Below are positions 8,601-16,406 of a DNA stretch of 42,086 nucleotides, piece after piece. The stretch is from positions 1 to 42,086 of the forward strand of contig CAKZSH010000116.1 of NCBI GenBank assembly GCA_937918905.1, in the 5' to 3' direction. The position numbers and the translations under genes are program-made. The notes under the pieces were generated by a model. That model searched no databases. It had not been told where the DNA came from and was given only the letters and a program-made list of their open reading frames with translations. The stretch is from an uncultured Saprospiraceae bacterium (GTDB lineage: Bacteria > Bacteroidota > Bacteroidia > Chitinophagales > Saprospiraceae). Positions within the stretch are counted from its first letter, which is position 1. Each line of letters starts with the position of its first letter.

Positions 8601-11600
8601 TTGGCAATGGTAGTAAAGCGAGGCCAACTATTTGAAACGTTGCCACAAGGTGGAATGCTAAGTGTTCCAATGCCACCAGAAGAAGTGAAACCTTACATGG
8701 ATGACACTTTGAGTTTTGCAGCCATTAATAAGCCAGACCATTGTGTAGTTTCAGGATCAGTTGAAGCAATTGATCGCATCAAAGCAAAATTAAATAAAGA
8801 AGAAATTCATTCAACTCGATTACATATTCGAGTAGCGGCACACTCTTTAGAAGTGGAACCTATTCTTAAAGAGTTTGAACAATTTTTACAAAAAATAAAA
8901 TATAATGCACCGCAGATTCCTATTGTTTCTAATTTGACAGGAACATGGGCGGTTGCAGAAAATATTGCTTCGCCAAAATATTGGGTCAACCATTTACGAC
9001 AAACTGTTCGTTTCGCAGAAGGTATCGAAACCTTGTTGAAAGAACACGGGCGTATATTGTTAGAAGTTGGGCCAGGGCAGACGTTGAGTACTTTTGCTCG
9101 ACAACATCCTGCGAAACAAAAAGATCAAACGATATTAGCATCACTTCGTCATCCAAAAGAGACGATGCCCGATTTAGTTTTTTTCCAAAAAACTTTAGGT
9201 CAATTATGGCTTGAAGGAATTGAATTGGATTGGCAAAGTGCAAATGCTCCACATCGCTATCAGCGTATTTCTCTCCCTACTTATTCTTTTGAAAAAGTAA
9301 GGCATTGGATTGATGCCAAGCCGTTTCCGTACTCCGAAGCTCCAGCTTCGGAGCGTAAATTAATCTCCGAAGCTGGAGCTTCGGAGTACGTATCCCAAAC
9401 CGACATTCAGTCAACTACAAATGGACAGACTATGCGTCAACATAAAAACAACACACCTCAGTACACACAACGCGATTTGATCCTTCGGGATTTAAAAAAC
9501 ATTTTTCAAGACTTGAGCGGAATTCATGCAGAAGAGATGGATGAGCAAGCAACTTTCTTGGAATTAGGATTTGATTCGCTTTTCCTAACACAAGCTGTTG
9601 GTAAGATTAAAAAAGAAATGAAAGTCGAATTGAGTTTCCGACAATTATTTGAAGAAGCACCTAATTTTGATGCTTTAGCAAATCTAGTCGAAACGCAAAT
9701 CTCGGCAGAAAAATATACGGCAGAATTAAATCAATTAAACGTAGTAAATAACAACGGTTCTCATAACGGGAATGGACAGGTGATTTCAATCGTAAGTCAA
9801 AATGGACAGAGCCAACCACAAGTTGCGAAAAGAGATTTGATTCTTCGAGATTTGAAAAATGTATTCCAAGACCTGAGTGGAATCCCTGCGGAAGAGATGG
9901 ATGAGCAAGCGACGTTTTTGGAATTAGGATTTGATTCACTTTTCCTAACACAAGCTGTTGGTAAGATTAAAAAAGAAATGAAAATCGAGTTGAGTTTTCG
10001 ACAATTATTTGAGGAAGCTCCAAACTTTGATGCATTGACAGAATTGGTAGAAAAGGGAGTACCTAAATCCCCTAAAGGGGACTTTGATTTTTCCTATGAA
10101 AAAGAATTAGCTGCTATCAATCAAAGTTCACCGACTGTACAAGAAACTATTCCAAGAGTTTCAAATGTTCCAACTAATCCACAAGTTCCTGTTCAACACA
10201 ATGTAAAGTCCCCTTTAGGAGATTTAGGGGTTTCAGGTTCGGTACAAGATATTATTCAACAACAATTGCAATTGATGCAATGGCAGTTGACAATGTTGCA
10301 AGGTGGAAATGCTGGAAATGGAATACCTCAAAATATTTCTCAACCCATCAACAAGATTTCGTCAAATGCTGCGTCCCGAAACATCGGGGGAAATGGTGCT
10401 GCGAAAAATGGAAATGGCATTGTAGCAAAACCATTATCCAATGGAAAGAAGAATGGAATTACAAAAGTAAAATCCAATATAATTTCTTCCAGCGCTGCGT
10501 CCCGAAACATCGGGGGAAATTCAAATGGTAATAGCTTGCCCCAAAACTTCGGGGGAAAACAACAAGTTGAAAAAGGAACAAAATTCAATCATTGGGCGCC
10601 CATTGAGAAAAAAAATAAATCAGGATTAACGGATCAACAAGAGAAGTATTTAAAGAAACTGATTAAGCAATACACGAAAAAAACAAAGGGATCACAAAAA
10701 CTTGCACAAGCGCAAAGAAAGCATTTGGCAGACCCACGTTCGATAACTGGTTTTAATAAATTGTGGAAAGACACGATTTATCAAATCGCAGCAGAACGAA
10801 GTAAAGGTTCCAAAATTTGGGATGTCGATGGTAACGAATATATCGACTACCGAAGTGCATTTGGAATTTCATTGTTCGGACATACGCCTGATTTTATTCA
10901 AGAGGCGATTCGAAAGCAATTGGATAAAGGAATTGAATTAGGAGTATTGACGCCTTTGGCAAAAAAAGTAGCCGATCTACTTTGTGAGTTGTCGGGAACG
11001 GAAAGAGTGACATTGGTCAACACAGGTTCAGAATCATTATCGGCAGCAGTTCGTGCTGCTCGGACGGTGACGATGAAAGATAAAATAGCCTACTTCGAAG
11101 GCGACTACCATGGTATCGCAGATGAGATGTTGGCAAGAGGAGTGGAGCGAAATGGCAAAAGTATGTCGCTGCCTGTTTCCCCAGGTATTCCAAAATTCTT
11201 AGTAGAAAATGTAATCATTTTTAGATACGACGATCCTAATGTCTTGGAAAAAATTGCTGCACATGCAGATGAATTAGCAGCCGTTTTAATCGAACCTGTT
11301 CAACCGAATAATCCAACGCATCAACCCAAAGAGTTGCTTCAAAATATTCGAAAGATAACTACCGAAAATGACATCGCTTTAATCTTTGATGAAATGATTA
11401 CAGGATTCCGAGTGGGGATGCGAGGAGCGCAAGGTTGGTATGATGTGGAAGCGGATATTGTTTGTTATGGGAAAATTATTTCAGGCGGTTTGCCAATGGC
11501 AGCCGTAGCTGGGAAGTCAAAATATATTGATGTATTTGATGGTGGATCGTGGCAGTTTGGAGATGAGTCAGTTCCAGAAGTTGGCGTGACTTTCTTCGGT

Positions 11601-14600
11601 GGAACATTTGTCAAACATCCATTAAGTTTAGCATCATCGTATGCAGCATTGAAAGAAATCAAACGTCGTGGACAAAAAATGTACGATGAGTTAAATGAAA
11701 AAACGGCTCGATTTGCGGAACGTGTAGGTGAATTGTTTTTAGCAACAAAAGCACCGATGAAAGTTTTAGCGACAGCATCCATCATTACTTTTAAACCAAC
11801 GGATAACAATCCTCTTGCAAAACTATTTTTCCTTTATTTGAAATTAAAAGGAATTCATATTGCAGAAAAAGCGGCATTGGTTTCAGTTGCCCATACAGAG
11901 AAAGATTTGGACTTCACTTATCGAATGATTGAAGAGACGATTCGAGAAATGCAGACGGCTGGTTTTTTTCAAATAACAGTTGCAGAAGTTGAGGATCAAA
12001 ATAAAATAGTTTATCCTCCACAACAGCATAATTTGATTTTAAACGGTGCGTCAGCGAACGGCAAAAAAAAAACGGTTCCGTTAACTGAAGGTCAACAGGA
12101 AGTTTGGATTGAACAACGACTCGGAAGTGAAGCGGCGGCGGCATATAATTTATCAAGTGATTTTCTTTTCGAAGGAAATTTAGATATAGAAGCACTACGA
12201 AAAGCGATTCAACAACTCGTGCAAAGGCATGAGTCTTTACGAACTTTTTTCAGTAAAGAAGATACGACGCAAATTATTTTACCTGAATTAAAGGTAGTGA
12301 TTCCGATGTTAGATTTGTCCTCTGTTTCGGAAACAGTACAAGAAGAACAATTGGAAAAATTACGATTCGATGAATCGGAAATTCCGTTGGATTTGTTTGC
12401 AGGACCTTTGTGTCGATTTAAGTTGATAAAATTGAGTAAAGAAAAGCATCGGTTATTTATGACGGTACATCATGCAATTGCAGATGGATGGTCGTGTGGG
12501 ATTTTGGCAAATGATTTAGCGGCATTGTATTCTGCAAATGCTCAAAATCGAAAACCAGATTTACCGATTGCAAAACAGATAAGTGCTTACGCATTAGAAC
12601 AAGCGAATTATAAAAATAGCGATGCTGGAAAAGCGGCTGCGGATTTTTGGGAAAAACAATTTAAAGGAGATATTCCAATTTTAGATTTTCCAACAGACCG
12701 TTCACGACCTCCAGTAAAAACTTATAATTGTGATTTGGAAAAAATCACTTTTGACGAAGAGTTGTACCAAGGTTTGAAAAAAACCGCAGCGAAAAATGGA
12801 ACGACATTTTTCTTTTTGATGTACTCGGCATTTCATGCTTTTTTACATCGACTGTCAGGGCAAGAAGATTTGGTTTTAGGATTGGTGGCAGCAGGGCAGA
12901 CGATTGCAGGGAATCAAAATTTGGTGACGCATGGTGTGAGTTTGTTACCTGTGAGAATGTCTGTAGAAAAACAAGTGCCTTTTTCCCAACACTTAAAATA
13001 CGTGAGAGGAAAAGTACTCGATGCATTCGAACATCAAAATTATACTTTGGGTGCTTTAGTGAAAAAATTAAAGTTGCCGAGAGATTTGAGTCGCCAGCCG
13101 ATCATTTCTATTTTGTTTAATATGGATGCCGAAGGTGCGCCATTACAATTTGAAAATGTCGATGCAGAGGTCAAACCGATACCAAGAAATTACGAAACGT
13201 TTGACATGTTTATCAATGTCAAACCAACTAAAAATAATTGTGACTTTGAATTAATTTATAACACCGATTTATTTTTCAAAGAAACCATCCAACGCCGATT
13301 AAAAGAATTTGAAACCTTACTCAAAGGTATTGTAGCCAATCCAAATCAAGCGATTTCGCATTTGCCGATTTTACCTGATTTTGAAAAACAAAAACTCTTA
13401 GGAGAGTGGAACAATACCAAAGCAGACTATCCCCAAAACATCTGCTTACATGAATTAATCGAGCAACAAGTGCAACGCACCCCCGAAAAAGTTGCCGTAG
13501 AGTACAAAACCCAACAACTGAATTATGCACAACTGAACCAGAAGGTGAATCAGTTGGCGAATTATTTAGTCTCCAAGAATATCCAAAAAGGGGAGTTCGT
13601 GGGAATCTTTGTAGAGCGATCTTTAGATCTTGTAATTGGATTGTTAGCAATTATGAAGGTAGGTGGAATTTACGTTCCCCTCGATCCATCTAATCCAAAA
13701 GACAGGCTCAGAATCATCATCGAAGATGCCCAAGCGAAAACAATCATCTCCAATCAACAAATGATTGGGGACCTCCCTAAAACTAATGCTGAAATTATCT
13801 TATTAGACAAAATCCAAAATGAGTTGCTGCACCATTCCAAAGAGAATCCTAAACGCAAAATACACTCTGAGGATTTTGTCTATGTTATTTACACTTCAGG
13901 ATCGACGGGAAATCCGAAGGGAGTTGTGATTCCACATTATGCGGTGATTGACCATCACTATGCGATGATGGATAGAATTGGTTTTTCAAAAGATGAAGCC
14001 ATTTTTAGTGTCGCAACTGTTTCGTTTGATCCATCGGTACAAGATTTTTTCTTACCGCTTTTGATTGGGGCAAAAGTGATTGTGGCAGAACAGGAAGCGG
14101 TGGCAGATGGATTTTTGTTGAAAAAAAGATTAGAAGAATCACGCGCGACTTTATTACAAGCGACTCCTGCAACTTGGCGGATGTTGATGATGGCAGGATG
14201 GGAAGGACATTCGAATTTTACGGTTTTGACAGGAGGCGAAGGATTGACGAATGAACTTGCAAATAAATTGATTCAACGAAGTCGAGCGGTGTGGAATATT
14301 TACGGACCAACGGAAACGACCATTTGGTCTACAGGTAAAAAAATTGAAAAGACGAGAACTTACGGTGAAAATGAAACAGCATATGAACCAGTTGGACGTC
14401 CGATTAATAATGTCCAATTATATTTGCTCGACGAATTTATGCAGCCTGTTCCAATTGGATGTGCAGGTGAAGTATATGTCGGTGGAGTAGGCGTTTCACC
14501 AAATGGATATTTTAAAAGAGAGGAATTGACGGAGGAGAAATTTGTGGATTTGCCAGAGCATTTGATGCCGAGAGATGCGCAAGGAAATTTACAACCACCT

Positions 14601-16115
14601 TGCGATTTTAATCCATGTTCAAAAATTTATCGAACAGGTGATGTTGCGCGTTATTTGCCAAATGGCGATTTAGAATATCTTCGTCGAGCGGATGGACAAG
14701 TGAAAATTAGAGGCTTCCGAATTGAGTTAGGTGAAATTGAATCTGCCATTTCTCAAATAGAAGGAGTAGGTGAAAATGTAGTGGTCGTTCGAGAAGATCA
14801 AAAAGATAACAAGATACTTGCGGCTTATGTCGTAATGAAAAATGGACAAGCTGTCGATGGACAGTTTTTCAAAAAGTCTTTGAAAGATAAGTTGCCCAAT
14901 TACATGGTGCCGACTGCATTTGTTGGGATGTCAAATTTTCCATTGACTGCAACTTTAAAAGTAGATCGAAAAAAACTACCTGCACCTGACCTTTCTCGAA
15001 ATGAATTAGAAACTGGTTACGTTGCTCCACGAACAGGTATGGAAAAAACGTTAGCAGGAATTTGGTCAGAAACTTTGGGTGTGCAAAATATTGGAGTGAA
15101 TGATAACTTTTTTGAGTTGGGTGGACACTCGTTGATTGCAGTTGGGATGATGGCAAAAATAGAAAGAATCACAGGTAAGAATTTACCACTTTCTGTTTTG
15201 TTAGAAAATGCGACGATTAAGAGTTTGGGAAGTTTGATGGAGGATGATAAAAAAGTGGAGGAGACTTGGAACTCGTTGGTACCTGTACGATCGACTGGAA
15301 GTAAGCCGCCGATTTATATTGTACATGGTGCAGGATTGCATGTGATGTTGTTCCATGTGTTGGGACATTATATGGATCAAGATCAACCTGTATATGCTTT
15401 GCAAGCGAAAGGATTGAATGGCGAATCAGAGCCGTTGGATCGAATGGAAGATATTGCTGCGCATTATGTTTCTGAAATCGTCAAGCATAATCCGCATGGC
15501 CCTTATGCAGTTGCAGGATATTCTTTTGGAGGTTTGATTGCTTTTGAAATGGCGAAGCAACTGAAGGCACAAGGAAAAGAAATTGCATTGTTAGGAATGT
15601 TCGATACGATTGTTCAACCGTACATTACGAAAAATATGGATACTCGAAAACGGTTTGAAAAAATTAATGATCGTTTGAAAAAAACAACTTGGGATATTGG
15701 GAATTTCTTAAAAGATCCCATTCCAAATTATAAGTATCGAGCGTACAATTTGAAAAAACGAATTGACCGTTGGAAATATAAAAAGAAAGAAAATCAACAA
15801 CAGCAATCACCTGAAAATGATGCTCTTGGAAAAGTGGATGCGGCGAATGGAAAGGCATATGAGAATTATAAAATCACGCCTTATGATGGAGCAATTCATT
15901 TGTTCCGTGCAAAAGAGAAACGATTTTATTTGAAAGATTTTGAGTTTTTGGGGTGGAAACCGTATGCCCGTGATATTATTGTTAGAGAAGTTGGAGGCGA
16001 TCATATTAAATTGTTTGATGGGGAAGATGGGGTGAACTTTGCGGCGACTTTGCAAAATTGTTTGGATGAGGCATTTGGGAAGCATGGGAAAGTTTTTAAG
16101 TTGAAGTCGGCGTAA
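5574..16115 (+). CDS. Hybrid NRPS-PKS: ST-KS-AT-ACP-ACP-AMT-C-A-PCP-TE
   Basis: 3513 residues from a TTG that is probably not a true start; an ATG at 5703 is possible, but fusion to the previous ORF is more likely. Domains: sulfotransferase about 50-330 (PAPS loop APPRSGTTLL); KS 376-800 (Cys547 in ACSTS, His683, His723); AT 890-1190 (GHSLGEY, Ser991); tandem ACPs with Ser1335 and Ser1455; class III PLP aminotransferase 1680-2135 (Lys1967); C domain 2165-2600 (HHAIADG 2299-2305); A domain 2625-3140; PCP Ser3186; thioesterase 3245-3510 (GYSFGG Ser3317, Asp3344, His3477). There is no KR, DH or ER. Logic: the aminoacyl starter is extended by one (probably malonyl) unit, the beta-ketone is transaminated, the chain is condensed with a second amino acid and released. 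The second pocket reads D-P-Q-Q-L-G-I-I-W-K, closest to glycine codes. The ACP-ACP-AMT-C order recalls iturin/mycosubtilin synthases. Confidence 0.92.
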   Translation: MTQVRHVQLNRPPSSEATVKKLTKEDFKAFKNYVPTYITSLEEMARKNPPAIFILAPPRSGTTLLRIMLAGHPQLFAANELQLLHFNNLQERKEAYTGKFSLWSEGIIRTIMELKNCNADTAKGMMQIYEEENLSTKNFYSTLQSWIGNRIIVDKSPSYAMDKMALEKAEHDFDNAIFIHLSRHPYSMIKSFEKMHMDQVMFLKKHDYDARDTGELIWRESHRNISKFLKKIPNDRQFRIIYEDLVKNPERVMQQMCDTIGLPFHPNLIQPYLDIEKKMTDGLYDSSKPMGDPNLLKHGNIQAQKAEEWKKVNEDNFLSSTTWKLAKQLGYHKTHIDFAQNSILNQNQNQNVNQNQKTTNSKSQITNHKSQTTNHDIAIIGMSGRFPGAQNLDEFWQNLIDEKDVSVEFTAEELQANGVDPKLLNDPNYVKRGMPLQDADKFDASFFGYLPKEAALMDPQHRIFLECAYSALEDAGYTSEKYKGLIGIYGGVARNTYLVNNVITHPNYFKSIEDFTKGITQEKDFPATRVAYKLNLKGAAVNIQTACSTSGVAVHLACQSLLSGDNDMVLVGGGRIQPPVEAGHLHTEGHALSPDGYCRSFDADADGMVRGNGMAFIIIKKLENAIADGDTIHAVIKSTAIGNDGSDKVGFTAPSVKGQAATIAKAYQKANINPETISYIEAHGTGTRIGDPIEIAALTKAFSNFTNKKSYCAISSVKSNIGHFDAGACVAGIIKTVLSFKNEKLPTTLHFKKPNTQINFTQTPFFVNEKLREWKKGHTPRRAGVSSFGLGGTNAHIILEEAPVVEKTTSARSNNLLLISGKTEEALKRNAYNLGAYLERHPELNLADAAHTLQVGRRCFEHRMFVVADENTSEVLKAFDKKKIRTKVFDKKQKHVSFMFPGGGAQHTNMGLGLYQTEPVFREAVEECLGILKFQHNLGLRKVLFPKQETPLSEPLENPLHAITLLFTIEYATAALWLSYGVRPKEMIGHSLGEYVAACVAGVVSLEDALAMVVKRGQLFETLPQGGMLSVPMPPEEVKPYMDDTLSFAAINKPDHCVVSGSVEAIDRIKAKLNKEEIHSTRLHIRVAAHSLEVEPILKEFEQFLQKIKYNAPQIPIVSNLTGTWAVAENIASPKYWVNHLRQTVRFAEGIETLLKEHGRILLEVGPGQTLSTFARQHPAKQKDQTILASLRHPKETMPDLVFFQKTLGQLWLEGIELDWQSANAPHRYQRISLPTYSFEKVRHWIDAKPFPYSEAPASERKLISEAGASEYVSQTDIQSTTNGQTMRQHKNNTPQYTQRDLILRDLKNIFQDLSGIHAEEMDEQATFLELGFDSLFLTQAVGKIKKEMKVELSFRQLFEEAPNFDALANLVETQISAEKYTAELNQLNVVNNNGSHNGNGQVISIVSQNGQSQPQVAKRDLILRDLKNVFQDLSGIPAEEMDEQATFLELGFDSLFLTQAVGKIKKEMKIELSFRQLFEEAPNFDALTELVEKGVPKSPKGDFDFSYEKELAAINQSSPTVQETIPRVSNVPTNPQVPVQHNVKSPLGDLGVSGSVQDIIQQQLQLMQWQLTMLQGGNAGNGIPQNISQPINKISSNAASRNIGGNGAAKNGNGIVAKPLSNGKKNGITKVKSNIISSSAASRNIGGNSNGNSLPQNFGGKQQVEKGTKFNHWAPIEKKNKSGLTDQQEKYLKKLIKQYTKKTKGSQKLAQAQRKHLADPRSITGFNKLWKDTIYQIAAERSKGSKIWDVDGNEYIDYRSAFGISLFGHTPDFIQEAIRKQLDKGIELGVLTPLAKKVADLLCELSGTERVTLVNTGSESLSAAVRAARTVTMKDKIAYFEGDYHGIADEMLARGVERNGKSMSLPVSPGIPKFLVENVIIFRYDDPNVLEKIAAHADELAAVLIEPVQPNNPTHQPKELLQNIRKITTENDIALIFDEMITGFRVGMRGAQGWYDVEADIVCYGKIISGGLPMAAVAGKSKYIDVFDGGSWQFGDESVPEVGVTFFGGTFVKHPLSLASSYAALKEIKRRGQKMYDELNEKTARFAERVGELFLATKAPMKVLATASIITFKPTDNNPLAKLFFLYLKLKGIHIAEKAALVSVAHTEKDLDFTYRMIEETIREMQTAGFFQITVAEVEDQNKIVYPPQQHNLILNGASANGKKKTVPLTEGQQEVWIEQRLGSEAAAAYNLSSDFLFEGNLDIEALRKAIQQLVQRHESLRTFFSKEDTTQIILPELKVVIPMLDLSSVSETVQEEQLEKLRFDESEIPLDLFAGPLCRFKLIKLSKEKHRLFMTVHHAIADGWSCGILANDLAALYSANAQNRKPDLPIAKQISAYALEQANYKNSDAGKAAADFWEKQFKGDIPILDFPTDRSRPPVKTYNCDLEKITFDEELYQGLKKTAAKNGTTFFFLMYSAFHAFLHRLSGQEDLVLGLVAAGQTIAGNQNLVTHGVSLLPVRMSVEKQVPFSQHLKYVRGKVLDAFEHQNYTLGALVKKLKLPRDLSRQPIISILFNMDAEGAPLQFENVDAEVKPIPRNYETFDMFINVKPTKNNCDFELIYNTDLFFKETIQRRLKEFETLLKGIVANPNQAISHLPILPDFEKQKLLGEWNNTKADYPQNICLHELIEQQVQRTPEKVAVEYKTQQLNYAQLNQKVNQLANYLVSKNIQKGEFVGIFVERSLDLVIGLLAIMKVGGIYVPLDPSNPKDRLRIIIEDAQAKTIISNQQMIGDLPKTNAEIILLDKIQNELLHHSKENPKRKIHSEDFVYVIYTSGSTGNPKGVVIPHYAVIDHHYAMMDRIGFSKDEAIFSVATVSFDPSVQDFFLPLLIGAKVIVAEQEAVADGFLLKKRLEESRATLLQATPATWRMLMMAGWEGHSNFTVLTGGEGLTNELANKLIQRSRAVWNIYGPTETTIWSTGKKIEKTRTYGENETAYEPVGRPINNVQLYLLDEFMQPVPIGCAGEVYVGGVGVSPNGYFKREELTEEKFVDLPEHLMPRDAQGNLQPPCDFNPCSKIYRTGDVARYLPNGDLEYLRRADGQVKIRGFRIELGEIESAISQIEGVGENVVVVREDQKDNKILAAYVVMKNGQAVDGQFFKKSLKDKLPNYMVPTAFVGMSNFPLTATLKVDRKKLPAPDLSRNELETGYVAPRTGMEKTLAGIWSETLGVQNIGVNDNFFELGGHSLIAVGMMAKIERITGKNLPLSVLLENATIKSLGSLMEDDKKVEETWNSLVPVRSTGSKPPIYIVHGAGLHVMLFHVLGHYMDQDQPVYALQAKGLNGESEPLDRMEDIAAHYVSEIVKHNPHGPYAVAGYSFGGLIAFEMAKQLKAQGKEIALLGMFDTIVQPYITKNMDTRKRFEKINDRLKKTTWDIGNFLKDPIPNYKYRAYNLKKRIDRWKYKKKENQQQQSPENDALGKVDAANGKAYENYKITPYDGAIHLFRAKEKRFYLKDFEFLGWKPYARDIIVREVGGDHIKLFDGEDGVNFAATLQNCLDEAFGKHGKVFKLKSA
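9328..9390. repeat. Double palindrome in the AT-ACP linker
   Basis: Perfect 26-bp inverted arms at 9328-9353 and 9365-9390 with an 11-base loop. Each arm is itself a palindrome (CTCCGAAGCT, two bases, AGCTTCGGAG). It is translated in frame as SEAPASERKLISEAGASEY between the AT domain and the first ACP, an unconserved linker. Confidence 0.9.
9468..10050 (+). repeat. Duplicated ACP coding repeat
   Basis: Two acyl carrier domains are encoded with an exact 360-base offset (start of ACP1 about 9468, ACP2 about 9828). Over roughly 74 residues they differ at about five positions, and the stretch around the carrier serine includes more than 40 identical bases. This points to a recent duplication or ongoing gene conversion. 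Doublet ACPs are known to raise flux in PKS modules. Confidence 0.85.
10062..10228. repeat. Inverted repeat pair in the ACP-aminotransferase linker
   Basis: Arms 10062-10085 and 10205-10228 (24 bases, one mismatch) are inverted copies built on CCTAAATCCCCTAAAGGGG. Both are read in frame (KSPKGDF and KSPLGDLG) in the long low-complexity linker after the second ACP. Confidence 0.8.
10368..10556 (+). repeat. Repeated CCCGAAACATCGGG palindromes in a linker
   Basis: A 27-base unit at 10368-10394 recurs exactly at 10494-10520 (translated AASRNIGGN). A third, diverged copy (CCCCAAAACTTCGGGG) lies at about 10539-10554. Each contains the small palindrome CCCGA-AACA-TCGGG and sits in frame in the Gly/Asn/Ser-rich linker before the aminotransferase. 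Confidence 0.85.
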
Positions 16116-16127
16116 TGGGTTTTGAAG

Positions 16128-16248
16128 AAGGGAAAAAGGGAAGACTGATTTAAGATTTGAGAAGTCTGTCGAATACTGGTGATTCGCTCCTTCACAAATT
16201 TTAGAAAAAACTTCTCAAATCGTAAATCTTTGTTCCCTATTTCCCTTA
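16128..16248. repeat. Imperfect inverted repeat with GTCGAATACTGGTGATTC core
   Basis: Arms about 16128-16165 and 16210-16248 pair imperfectly. The apical region has TGTCGAATACTGGTGATTCG, closely matching AGTCGAATAATAGTGATTC in the repeat at 25027-25135. It lies just after the synthase stop and may end or stabilise that transcript. Confidence 0.7.
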
Positions 16249-16406
16249 TTCCCCCGAGCAACCTTAAAATAAACTACAACCTTGAGTTAAATATTCACAT
16301 GGTGACTGCAAACCACCTTGATGAATTGAATACTCTAATCATTTAAAAGTAGAAAAACAAAAAAGAGCAATGTCGCGTCAATGAAAGTTGACGTGGCGAA
16401 CCTTAC

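Noticed and set aside
10280-10588. Open frames on both strands in the ACP-AMT linker
   Set aside because: They arise from the repeat-rich linker being open in several frames; the sense frame continues into the aminotransferase.
16366-16405. Riboswitch or attenuator before the phosphopantetheinyl transferase
   Set aside because: Only a short GTCAA/TTGAC hairpin is present; no known riboswitch core or T run was found.
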